Source: Methylophaga sp. (GTDB lineage Bacteria; Pseudomonadota; Gammaproteobacteria; Nitrosococcales; Methylophagaceae). Taken from it: a stretch of 64,000 bases of DNA. The translations under genes and the position numbers were made by a program. Positions 44,554 through 57,043 of this stretch are shown one piece after another (position 1 is the stretch's first letter; every line of letters starts with the position of its first letter). The stretch covers positions 186,001 to 250,000 of the forward strand of contig NZ_VENF01000011.1 of the NCBI RefSeq assembly GCF_009711715.1, read 5' to 3'. The notes under the pieces are model-generated. The model saw only the letters and a program-made list of their open reading frames with translations, ran no database searches and was not told the DNA's origin.

Positions 44554-45420
44554 TCATAGCTGAACGGCCTGCAGCGCCTCGTTATCTACCAGTTTATTCA
44601 CATCAAAAAATAAACAATCGGCCTGTTCTTCGTGGGTATAGACACCAGCGAGCACGTCACCGATTTTTCGAAACTGTGCCAGCGCGCCACGGGCACTGGA
44701 CTGAAAATTCGAAGCATCATAACTGATGACATCATTGATTTCATCAATCAGCAAGGCATAGCGTGGTGTTTTGCCATCGTTGGTGACAAACAACAGGACC
44801 TGACGCATATCACTCTGCACCTGCTCACAGGCACGATGCGTGAGGTTTCTGATTTTCTGCAGTTGCTGGCTCGCCTGTTGCCGGAACAGACCGGCGAGAT
44901 TATTCGGATCCTGCCCCTGCGCCTGGCGCGTCGCCATCACCCCGGCTTCGTGTAAGGCATGATGTGGCACACTGATCGCTCTGACCAGTTCCCTCAGGGT
45001 CTCATCACGCGATTCAAACTGCCGCAACCAGAGCGTGCTGGCACATTCCGCAGATTCCAGATCCAAGTTGAATGACTCACTGTTGCGCAGACAATCCGCC
45101 AGGGTATCGACCCACCGCTGATGTGACTGCAAACGCGTTTTCAGGTCATTGATCAGGGTCTTTTTATTGTCCAGTCCCGAGGGCACATTGAGCCGATGGG
45201 CAAAATCCAGCACCGGCACCACCACACCCTGAAACTTGATAACACCGCAGAATCCCTGTTCTTCCACCGGCAGAGGCTGAATTTTATCCACATTCTGATC
45301 CAGCATCAGCACATGTTCGACACCCAGTCCGAACAGCATGTCCTGCACGAAAAAGGTAAACAGCTGTTTTTGTTCAGCCAGCTTAGCGCCTTTGCTCAGT
45401 CTTGATGACGGTATCTGCAT
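44554..45420 (-). CDS. CheW-domain protein with inserted CZB zinc-sensor domain
   Basis: A 288-residue soluble protein. The first CheW-like part (about residues 17-80: FTFFVQDMLFGLGVEHVLML, GVIKFQGVVVPVLDF) is followed by a CZB-type helical bundle (about 90-165), with the ligand pattern SHQRWVDTL, a cysteine in SAECASTLWL and PHHALHEAG, i.e. three His and one Cys. The fold then resumes a CheW C-terminal part (about 205-280: RYALLIDEINDVISYD, IGDVLAGVYTHEE). CheW adaptors link receptors to CheA. The zinc site suggests sensing of zinc or reactive chlorine. No che genes are nearby. Confidence 0.78.
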   Translation of the reverse strand: MQIPSSRLSKGAKLAEQKQLFTFFVQDMLFGLGVEHVLMLDQNVDKIQPLPVEEQGFCGVIKFQGVVVPVLDFAHRLNVPSGLDNKKTLINDLKTRLQSHQRWVDTLADCLRNSESFNLDLESAECASTLWLRQFESRDETLRELVRAISVPHHALHEAGVMATRQAQGQDPNNLAGLFRQQASQQLQKIRNLTHRACEQVQSDMRQVLLFVTNDGKTPRYALLIDEINDVISYDASNFQSSARGALAQFRKIGDVLAGVYTHEEQADCLFFDVNKLVDNEALQAVQL

Positions 45421-45497
45421 TTTATCTCCCTCAAAGAGGCGGTCCCTTCCCTACAGCCTTATATCGTCACAAGCCGGCAAAGCTTAAGCCAGCAGGA

Positions 45498-46829
45498 CTA
45501 TTTATGCAGTACAGCGTTTAGCCGCGCATCATCGATTTTTGCGCCCAGTCTGCCCGCCACAAAACGCATATCCAGCTCGGCATTTTCCAGGCAACTGGTG
45601 GCACCGGGGGATGGCGTCATATTAAAGACAATGCCCGTGCCCGGATTGATTTTGGCCTCGCCCAGCATCAGTTTGGATGACTTTTTATCAATCAACTGCG
45701 GACGTACACCGCCAAAGCCCTTGGCAAAACTCACATCTTCCAGCTTCAGCGACGGCACAATCTTGCGCGCATCCCGCATAAACAGCCAGCGGCGCAGACC
45801 GGGTACTTCAAACAGGAAGTTTTTAAAGATGTAGTTACGGATATCGCTGACTTTAAACAGATCCCAGAAGACTTTAAACACCCGACGGTCGAGTTTCAGC
45901 ACTCGCAAAAACTCGACAAAAGTCTTGCTGTTATAGCGTTCTAGCATCGGCAGCAATAAAGCCGTCGGTCCAAAACGGGTTTTACCTTCCACCAGTACAT
46001 CCGGATCACCATGAACAGCGGCAAACGGCAGTTTGTCATTCTGAACCGTATACACCTTGCCCTTCAGCAGTGGCGGTGTGAAATAGAAGCTGCCAGCCAC
46101 CGGCAGGCAGGAGTATTCCAGCCCGTAACCCATTTGCTGAGCCAGTAACAGACTGTGACCGCCGGCAGAGACAACTACCGTTCTGGCTTTAATCACCTGG
46201 TTCTGAGTAACGATTGAGAACAAGCCGTCCTTCTCGATGATATTTTCCACGTGGCTGTTGAGGCACAGCGAAATGCCTTTATCTGTATTTTTGCTGGCTT
46301 CCTGAACAAATCGCTGCGCCAGCTGATGGTAGTCGACGGCAGAATATTCATCGAGCACAGCAAGCGCCACACAGGGTTCATCACGCATTTTGCCGTCAAC
46401 CATGATGACATTCGGTTCAATCTCGGCGATCTGCTCTTTTTCCAGCAACTGCATGGTGGTGAAGACGGCTTTGAACTTTTCAAAGCGTTCCCGCAATTGC
46501 TGACATTCTTTTTCGCCAACACCGAGAACCATTTTCGGGTATTTGAAAATGACCTTGTCGTGATCGTCCAGCGTTTCGGCAAAATTCACCACCATTTCGG
46601 CAGCGGCTTTTACCCTGGCGGCTTTTTCCAGTGTGTAGTTGGTTTCGATATCACCGCAGTGCAAAGTCTGGCTGTTGTTGCGACCATGAGAATTCACCTT
46701 GGCCACGTCATCGTATTTCTCAACCAGGGCAATATGCTGGATATCCGTGTATTCACTTAAGAGATACAGCAGGGCTGTACCACACACACCACCACCGATA
46801 ATGGCAACATCATGGACTTGTTCTGTCAT
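45498..46829 (-). CDS. mqo: Malate:quinone oxidoreductase-like FAD enzyme
   Basis: A 443-residue FAD-dependent oxidoreductase resembling malate:quinone oxidoreductase, which oxidises malate to oxaloacetate and passes electrons to quinone at the membrane. The FAD motif is VAIIGGGVCGTALLYLL near the N-terminus; family blocks are HGRNNSQTLHCGDIET, SAGGHSLLLAQQMGYG, and the C-terminal GEAKINPGTGIVFNMTPSPG. It is shorter than the common Mqo (about 490-550 residues), so an alternate 2-hydroxyacid substrate is possible. Single gene. Confidence 0.8.
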   Translation of the reverse strand: MTEQVHDVAIIGGGVCGTALLYLLSEYTDIQHIALVEKYDDVAKVNSHGRNNSQTLHCGDIETNYTLEKAARVKAAAEMVVNFAETLDDHDKVIFKYPKMVLGVGEKECQQLRERFEKFKAVFTTMQLLEKEQIAEIEPNVIMVDGKMRDEPCVALAVLDEYSAVDYHQLAQRFVQEASKNTDKGISLCLNSHVENIIEKDGLFSIVTQNQVIKARTVVVSAGGHSLLLAQQMGYGLEYSCLPVAGSFYFTPPLLKGKVYTVQNDKLPFAAVHGDPDVLVEGKTRFGPTALLLPMLERYNSKTFVEFLRVLKLDRRVFKVFWDLFKVSDIRNYIFKNFLFEVPGLRRWLFMRDARKIVPSLKLEDVSFAKGFGGVRPQLIDKKSSKLMLGEAKINPGTGIVFNMTPSPGATSCLENAELDMRFVAGRLGAKIDDARLNAVLHK

Positions 46830-46909
46830 GTTTTTTCCCGATAAAAACTGCGCCAGATTCTAGCAGAATAGACGCGCTGGCGCAGCGGGAAATCTCTGTT
46901 GAAATCAGT

Positions 46910-50640
<3,731 letters not shown>

Positions 50641-50641
<1 letters not shown>

Positions 50642-52467
50642 CAAATCAAATCTCCTGCCGGAACAGCTGAGGCCGTTTGTCTGCGCCACCAGATAATACC
50701 AACCAGCAGCAAGAACAAAATCACGGCGTTACCAATCAATAATTTCATCGTATCGGACATCGGCTCAGCAGGTGCAACTTCGGGCTCAGGGGCCGGCGCT
50801 ACGGTTTGCGTAATCTCAGTTTCCTGCTGTTCCGCTATGTTTTGTTCAGTTTCTGTCGTATTTGCTTCCGGCTCCTGTACCGGAGTCGCAGCTTCTGCAG
50901 GCTCTGGTTGAACCGCCCTATTATCGGTCAGTGTGATGGCTTCAGGCTGTAGAAAAACCTGTCTGCCTTCGGGTGTCGCTCCCCGCAGTTGCAGAGACAG
51001 GGTGTAATCCTGCTCCGGCTCCAGATCAGTCAGCGTCAGTCGCCAGCGATTGTCCGCTATCTTGAGCATTTCATAGGGCCATTCATCACCATCCTGCTCT
51101 CTTAATAAAGCTGTTATCGACAGCGAGTCCGGATTGATGAGCCCGGCATCGGCTTCAACTTCAATACGGTGACTGCGTGAAGGTTGTTCGAGCTGGGTGG
51201 TGTCTATAGAGATCGGGGCAGCGATGACATTAATACTCTGACGGCGCTGGCGTTCAAAGGTCGCGCTTTTCATCGTCACAATAACATCATTACGACCGGC
51301 CTCGAACCCGGTACCCAGCGAGGCCCGGTATACAGCTTCATCCGGTCGTCTGTTGAGCGGTAGTTCATTAAGTTCAGTCGCTTTTTTTCTGACCAATTGA
51401 CCATCCACCAGATGCAGAAAAGCAGGCCGGCTAATCACTTCGCCTTTCTCTGTTAAGCGGGCTTCAAAATCGAACTGCTCCCCCACCAGCACATTGTTGG
51501 GTAAGTCACTGGTCCGCAATTGCATATCGGTGACCACCATAACGCGATTATCGGGATCCAGCTCGGCATTGATTTGCCACTGGCCTGGTACGGGCTGCTC
51601 AACTGTAATCAGATCAAAACTGTCTTCATGCAGCCAGCGTATGCGTTCGGATTGCTGTGACTGTTCAAGGGTGGTGCCATCCGGCAACTGCAATTTAGTG
51701 GCTGCAGAGCCAGGCTGACGAAATGCCAGTACCGTCATTTCCTCAACACTTTTATCGATAGAAAATTGATTATCCGCCAGCGGGACCGTGTCACGGTTGG
51801 TGGATTGCTCGAACAGATGCAGAAAAATGCGTTGCAGTTCTTCGGCGGAATCTGCCTGCCGGTACCAGCCATCAGTGGCCATCGATAAAGCCTTGAGCAG
51901 TTCGTGATCGGCATTATCCGAGAGAGCGATGGTGTGGACTGTGATTTGGAGGGCTTTTAACCTGGCAACCAGTTTATCGAGAATACGCTGGCGTGAAGCC
52001 TGGGTTGCCGCTTTTCCAGGCTTGAGATCAACAAAACCGTCAGAGAGCAGAATCATACTGCGACGGTAATCGGGATCCGCCTGTTTCTGATTGGCAGTGG
52101 CTTTTTGTAACGCCTGCTCTATATTAGTAAAGAGACCGTGAGAGTGAATCTGGGTAGATTTTTCAATCGCGTTCTGCCGCCATTCATCATTCACTTCCCG
52201 CCAGGGCACCAGCATGTTGACCATCTGGGCAAAGGTCCAGACACCAGCGCGGGTTTCATCCTCGGGCATCAGTCCCACCAGCATTCGCATGGCAGGCGCT
52301 CTCAGATTATTCGGGTCGTTCTGCTTCATACTGCCGGAGACATCGATCACGACGCGGACATCACTGATCGGTTCGCTGGCTGCTGCAGCCTGAGTGACTG
52401 GCAGCGTGAACAGCAGGAAAAAAGGCAAAGCTAATTTGTAGACTAATGACATCGCATAATCACTCAT
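50641..52467 (-). CDS. VWA-domain membrane protein
   Basis: A 608-residue exported protein: signal peptide (about 1-28, FTLPVTQAAAA), then a VWA domain (about 35-220) with the metal-ion-dependent adhesion site DVSGSMKQND, SHGLFTNIEQAL and LLSDGFVD. Beta-rich domains follow (about 300-510), then a proline/glutamate-rich linker and a C-terminal TM (about 575-597). MIDAS-VWA proteins mediate adhesion or metal-chelatase-like assembly. The architecture resembles the TIGR03503-type VWA proteins of Gammaproteobacteria, with moderate certainty. Stop overlaps the next gene's ATG. Confidence 0.8.
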
Positions 52468-52561
52468 CTTGTTGAGTCAGTCAGCCCCGCCCTGGCAGGC
52501 GGGACAAATTTCTGACGTTTAACCAGTTTTCCGTGATGTATGCAGGTTTTATGCCGCAGGA

Positions 52562-53749
52562 TTAAATTGCTGCTAAGCCCCGGCTTAGATCTGCTTTAAT
52601 ATCATCGACTGTTTCCAGACCGACAGAAATACGCAGCATGCCGTCTGTAATGCCTGAAAGCGCCCTGTCTTCCTCGCTCAAGCGACCATGTGTCGTGGTG
52701 GCAGGATGCGTGATCGTGGTTTTGCTATCGCCTAGGTTGGCCGTGATCGACAACCATTCCAACGAATTAATCAACTTCCATGCATCGGCTTTGCCGCCCT
52801 TGATTTCGAACGCAATAATGCCGCCAAAGGCTGTTTGCTGTTTTTTTGCCAGTTCATGTTGCGGGTGGCTGGGCAGTCCGGCATAAAAGACCTTGCTGAC
52901 AGCCGGCTGCTGTTCCAGCCACTGAGCCAGTTCCAGCGCAGACGCCGAATGCGCTTTCATCCGCAGGTCCAGTGTTTCCAGCCCTTTGATAAAGGTCCAG
53001 GCATTGAACGGGCTCATGGTCGGCCCGGCAGTGCGCAGGAAGCCATAGATCTGCTCACCGACTAACTCGGCATCACCCACAACGGCACCGCCGATACAGC
53101 GGCCCTGTCCATCGATATATTTTGTCGCCGAGTGGATAACAATATCCGCGCCCAGTGCCAGTGGCTGTTGCAGGGCAGGTGTGCAGAAACAGTTATCAAC
53201 CACCAGCAAACAATGGTTTTCCTTGGCCAGAGCTGATAACGCCGCTAAATCCGCAATTTCATTCAGTGGGTTGGATGGTGTCTCCAGGAACAGAATTTTG
53301 GTTTCCGGTTTGATGGCCTGTTTCCAGTCGTCCAGGTTCGACAGCTTCACGTAGTTCGTGCTGATGCCAAATTTGCTGAGATATTTGTCAAACAGCACGC
53401 GGGTAGTGCCGAAAATACTCATTGATGAGACGACATGATCGCCCGCCTCCAGCAGCGCCATCATCGTCGACAGAATGGCAGACATACCCGATGACGTTGC
53501 CACACATGACTCACCACCTTCCAATGCGGCCAGCCGTTCTTCAAAAGTACGCACCGTCGGATTGGTAAAACGCGAGTAGATATTGCCCGGCTCGTCACCG
53601 GCAAAACGTGCCGCAGCCTGCTCTGCACTCTCAAAAGTGAAGCTTGAGGTCGGGAAAATCGGTTCCGACTGTTCGCCTTCAGGCGTTCTGCGGTGGCCAA
53701 CACGCACCGCACGCGTTGCGAAACCTTTATCTTTAAATTCTTCTGTCAT
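52562..53749 (-). CDS. metZ: O-succinylhomoserine sulfhydrylase
   Basis: A PLP enzyme that makes homocysteine from O-succinylhomoserine and sulfide, a direct-sulfhydrylation route to methionine. The 395-residue protein has the family start (FATRAVRVGHRRTPEGEQSE), NIYSRFTNPTVRTFEERLA, and the PLP lysine in HSATKYIDGQGR (near residue 205). MetZ is separated from cystathionine gamma-synthase mainly by sequence details I cannot align; the region ATSSGMSAILSTMMALLEAG fits either, so substrate is 'likely'. Divergent from the cobalamin-controlled genes. Confidence 0.87.
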   Translation of the reverse strand: MTEEFKDKGFATRAVRVGHRRTPEGEQSEPIFPTSSFTFESAEQAAARFAGDEPGNIYSRFTNPTVRTFEERLAALEGGESCVATSSGMSAILSTMMALLEAGDHVVSSMSIFGTTRVLFDKYLSKFGISTNYVKLSNLDDWKQAIKPETKILFLETPSNPLNEIADLAALSALAKENHCLLVVDNCFCTPALQQPLALGADIVIHSATKYIDGQGRCIGGAVVGDAELVGEQIYGFLRTAGPTMSPFNAWTFIKGLETLDLRMKAHSASALELAQWLEQQPAVSKVFYAGLPSHPQHELAKKQQTAFGGIIAFEIKGGKADAWKLINSLEWLSITANLGDSKTTITHPATTTHGRLSEEDRALSGITDGMLRISVGLETVDDIKADLSRGLAAI

Positions 53750-53869
53750 CTGGAAGCAAATATCCGGGTAAATTGTTCAATTTTAAAGGCTATGGCCGCC
53801 TGTGACCAGCTTCCCGTATCTTGACGCAAAATTGACATCCACCAAGCCCGGGATTAGAGTTTGCGACTC

Positions 53870-54045
53870 TGATTCGGGTGCCTGCAGATAAAACTGCAGG
53901 ATAATCGGGAAATTGGTAAGCCTTTGGCAATTCCAATACTGCCCCCGCAACGGTATTCAAGTTTCAGACAATCAATATGCCACTGTGCTCGCATGGGAAG
54001 GCGATTGTTTTTTTAGCTTGTAAGTCCGGAGACCGGCCTGTGTCA
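53870..54045 (+). ncRNA. Cobalamin riboswitch upstream of btuB
   Basis: All hallmark segments are visible: GGGAAATTGGT near 53907, CTGCCCCCGCAACGGTA near 53939-53955, GCCACTGTG at 53979-53987, GGGAAGGCG near 53995, and the B12 box AGTCCGGAGACCGGCC at 54023-54038. It binds adenosylcobalamin-type ligands and represses the downstream uptake gene. It leads into btuB, with a 140-base leader between. Confidence 0.95.
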
Positions 54046-54120
54046 GCGGGATTTAATTCCCAACTCTCGCGTCGCGGTGGGCGATGTGGCGAATCTCAAT
54101 CGGCTCTGCCGAACTTCGTC

Positions 54121-54180
54121 ACGCCTGCAGCGGATAGGACTCATCAGCAGTATCGGGTGGATACTGTCAATTACAGGCGT
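54121..54180 (+). promoter_or_regulatory. Likely translation-control hairpin of the riboswitch
   Basis: ACGCCTG (54121-54127) can pair with CAGGCGT (54174-54180), burying the AGGCG ribosome site of btuB; an inner perfect stem CAGTATC/GATACTG lies between. This suggests the riboswitch acts by hiding the ribosome site rather than by terminating transcription. Structure inferred by eye. Confidence 0.5.
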
Positions 54181-54184
54181 CATC

Positions 54185-56017
54185 ATGTTATTCAAAAAAA
54201 CCTTTCTCTCAAAAGCTGTCAGCACCTCTTTGCTGACGCTACTATCCATGCCTGCTCATGCCGAGCCGGAAAAGCTAGAGCAGATCGTTGTCACTGATAC
54301 CCGAACAGATACATCTGTATCTGATACGCTCAGTTCGATTTCCGTTGTTACAAGAGAAGACATTGAACGCTATGATTACCGAACTATTGCCGAAGCGCTC
54401 AATAGCCTTCCAGGCGTGGTCATTGGTAATTCAGGTGGACTGGGTAAACAAACTTCTCTTTTTATCAGAGGTACAGAATCCAACCATACTCAAATTCTGT
54501 TAAATGGTGCCAAGCTGGCTACCAATGAGTTTGGTGCACCACAAATTGAACACATTCCAATTCAGTCAATAGAGCGAATTGAGTTGGTCAGAGGTCCACA
54601 GTCAAGTCTTTACGGTTCATCCTCCATAGGCGGAACGATACAAATTTTTACCCGAGACAAACAAAGTGGATTTCAACCCCGCTTGTCCATTGCCGCGGGC
54701 TCACACAATACCAAGGAAACGAATATCGGTTTCAGCGCTGGTAATGAGCTAGCCTGGTTTAATTTTGACGCCGGCCACCTTGATTCAGACGGTTTTGACA
54801 GTTGTGATGGTCGCAGTGCCACACTTGGCATTGGTTGCTTTGCAGATGAACCTGACAACGACGGTTACAGAAACAAAAATTATTCACTAAGGGCTGGTAC
54901 ACAGTTAGGCTCCCGACTTAATCTGGAAGCTTTCAAACTCTACAGCAGTGGCAGAACACATTATGATGGCTTCTACAATGAAACATTATTTGAGCAGTAC
55001 ACGACCGGACTCACCGCCAAAGCCGACCTTACCGATATTTGGAAACTGACCTCTTCAGTCAGCAAGAGCATTTTCGACAGCCGTAATTTTGGCGCCGACA
55101 CAAATCGTTTTGAAAATAAGAAAAATACATTTTCTATTCAAAGTGATGTTTCCATTAAAGATAATCATATCTTCACATTGGGCTATGACTACGAAGACGA
55201 TAAAGTCGAAGCCTTAAGCGGTTATGATGAGGCGGAAAGAGAAAACAATGCCTACTTCGCACAACTTCAAGGTCGGTTTGGCGATCATGACTACAGGTTC
55301 TCTATCCGGGAAGATGACAACGAACAATACGGTAGTGATACATCTGTAAATGCAGCCTGGGGATATCAGTTCACAGCCAATACACGTGCCTACATCAATT
55401 ATGGTGAAGCATTTTCGGCACCGAGTTTCGTTGACGTGTTTAGCCCTTTTGGCGCAAATCCAGATCTTGAACCGGAAGAATCTGAGAGTATAGAGGTTGG
55501 TATCGCTGGCAACGTGACAAATGTCGACTGGACTGTTGCAGCCTTTCGTACCAGGGTGGATAACCTGATTATTCTTGATGATTTCTTTGTACCCCAAAAT
55601 ATTTCTGAAGCTATGATAAAAGGGGTCGAATTCACTGCCAGTACAGTGTTGTTTGGCGTTAATCTGAATGGTCAGTTCTCTCTGCTCGATCCAGAAAACA
55701 AGGCAGACAATGAGAATCGGGGAAATGTACTGCCACGACGTGCTGAACAAACGCTTACAATCAATGCATTTAAACAGTTCGGTCAATACAGCCTTGGAAC
55801 TAAACTTTATGTGTCTGGCAGACGTTTTGATGATGCCGCTAACGAGCGTCGCTTAAGTAGTTTCACAACGCTGGATATTGTCGGTGGTTATCAGATTGCC
55901 CCTTCAACCAGCCTGAAGCTGAAAGTTGCAAATTTATTCGACGAGCAGTATGAAACTGTGGCTGGTTTTAACAGCGATAGCACCAATGTCATGCTGTCAT
56001 TGCATTATTCTCCTTAA
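54185..56017 (+). CDS. btuB: TonB-dependent vitamin B12 receptor
   Basis: An outer-membrane cobalamin transporter, 610 residues (E. coli about 614). After a signal peptide (cut after MPAHA) comes a TonB box EQIVVTDTR, the plug domain (TIAEALNSLPGVVIGNSGGL, RIELVRGPQSSLYGS, GGTIQIFTRD) and a 22-strand barrel ending with the aromatic NVMLSLHYSP. ATG 54185 is chosen because the signal peptide begins there; an ATG at 54077 would start within the control leader. The riboswitch upstream confirms B12 as the cargo. Its downstream neighbour cobO completes a B12 salvage pair. Confidence 0.94.
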   Translation: MLFKKTFLSKAVSTSLLTLLSMPAHAEPEKLEQIVVTDTRTDTSVSDTLSSISVVTREDIERYDYRTIAEALNSLPGVVIGNSGGLGKQTSLFIRGTESNHTQILLNGAKLATNEFGAPQIEHIPIQSIERIELVRGPQSSLYGSSSIGGTIQIFTRDKQSGFQPRLSIAAGSHNTKETNIGFSAGNELAWFNFDAGHLDSDGFDSCDGRSATLGIGCFADEPDNDGYRNKNYSLRAGTQLGSRLNLEAFKLYSSGRTHYDGFYNETLFEQYTTGLTAKADLTDIWKLTSSVSKSIFDSRNFGADTNRFENKKNTFSIQSDVSIKDNHIFTLGYDYEDDKVEALSGYDEAERENNAYFAQLQGRFGDHDYRFSIREDDNEQYGSDTSVNAAWGYQFTANTRAYINYGEAFSAPSFVDVFSPFGANPDLEPEESESIEVGIAGNVTNVDWTVAAFRTRVDNLIILDDFFVPQNISEAMIKGVEFTASTVLFGVNLNGQFSLLDPENKADNENRGNVLPRRAEQTLTINAFKQFGQYSLGTKLYVSGRRFDDAANERRLSSFTTLDIVGGYQIAPSTSLKLKVANLFDEQYETVAGFNSDSTNVMLSLHYSP

Positions 56018-56029
56018 AATAACGCGTAT

Positions 56030-56055
56030 AAGTGGGCCAGAATTCTGGCCCACTT
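56030..56055. other. 26-base perfect palindrome between btuB and cobO
   Basis: AAGTGGGCCAGAA with its exact complement, 12 bases after the btuB stop. There is no T-run, so a terminator is not certain on the plus strand. A stem-loop in the transcript could set relative expression of btuB and cobO. Confidence 0.65.
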
Positions 56056-56073
56056 CCCGATTATGGATAAAAA

Positions 56074-56682
56074 ATGACTGACAAAACTAAAACCGAACGC
56101 CACAACAAACGCATGCAAAAACAAAAGTCCATCGTCGATCAACAGATCCAGCAAGCTGATAAAGACAAAGGACTGTTACTTGTCATCACCGGTAACGGTA
56201 AAGGCAAGAGTTCATCAGGATTCGGGATGGTTGCACGTGCACTGGGCCACGATATGAAAGTCGGTGTGGTGCAATTTATCAAGGGTGCGTTCAGCACCGG
56301 CGAAGAAGCTTTTTTCCGGCGTTTTCCTGAAGAGGTTGACTACCATGTAGTCGGCGATGGCTTTACCTGGGACACGCAGAACCTGGAGCAGGATATCGCC
56401 TCAGCAGAGAAAGGCTGGGAAATCTGTAAAAGCATGCTGCAGAACCCTGAGATTGATTTGGTCCTGCTGGACGAACTCAATATCGTCCTGAAAATGAAAT
56501 ACCTGGATACAGAAAAAGTACTGGCAGATATTGCCAACCGCCCGCCTATGCAGCACGTCATTATTACGGGTCGGGGTGCGCCGGAAACCGTGATAGATGC
56601 TGCTGATACTGTCAGTCGAATCGAGGATGTGAAGCATGCTTTTCGTGCCGGTATCAGAGCACAGAAAGGTGTGGAGCTTTAG
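56074..56682 (+). CDS. cobO: Cob(I)alamin adenosyltransferase (CobO/BtuR type)
   Basis: Converts cob(I)alamin and ATP to adenosylcobalamin, the cofactor form. The 202-residue protein has the P-loop VITGNGKGKSSSGFG (near residue 40), FIKGAFSTGEEAFF, DLVLLDELNIVLKM and ITGRGAPETVID, all typical of the CobA/CobO/BtuR family. It is the second gene after the B12 riboswitch and btuB, so B12 uptake and activation are linked; whether the riboswitch also controls it is uncertain given the palindrome between. Confidence 0.95.
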   Translation: MTDKTKTERHNKRMQKQKSIVDQQIQQADKDKGLLLVITGNGKGKSSSGFGMVARALGHDMKVGVVQFIKGAFSTGEEAFFRRFPEEVDYHVVGDGFTWDTQNLEQDIASAEKGWEICKSMLQNPEIDLVLLDELNIVLKMKYLDTEKVLADIANRPPMQHVIITGRGAPETVIDAADTVSRIEDVKHAFRAGIRAQKGVEL

Positions 56683-57043
56683 TTCAGACAGTGGCGCATT
56701 TTTTGCTCTGTCATATGACTGTAAAGTTACTCACATTTTCTGTGGATAACTCTGTGACTAACTTTGGAGTTAGTCTCTAAGTGCCTCATCCAACAAGCAT
56801 CCCCTCAGAATGGTTAAAAAATAACCAGGAATTTATTTTATTATTTATCAATGACTTACAGTCTCAATGTACAAAATCAAACACTTGCAGACGCTACTTA
56901 AATTATTGGTGAGGAAAAAGTTCCCGAGGTGAATAAGTTTTGAATCATTAGCCAGTGCTAATATCCAGCCTCAGAAACAGTTGAGCCCATAGTAATTACT
57001 ATCGGGCTCATTTATTGCTAAGGAAACAAGGGTTGATAATCGA
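56683..57043. other. 361-base intergenic region between cobO and clpA
   Basis: AT-rich, between convergent genes. I see no ORF or RNA gene in its first 300 bases; a hairpin in the last part is listed separately. Confidence 0.7.
56982..57010. terminator. Probable bidirectional terminator (cobO/clpA)
   Basis: TGAGCCC (56982-56988) pairs with GGGCTCA (57004-57010), with an inner TAGTAATTACTA dyad. TTTATT follows on the plus strand. It separates the convergent cobO and clpA genes; the T-run is imperfect. Confidence 0.6.

Noticed and set aside
54077..54184. Extended btuB start giving 36 extra residues
   Set aside because: It would begin in the riboswitch leader; the signal peptide starts at ATG 54185.
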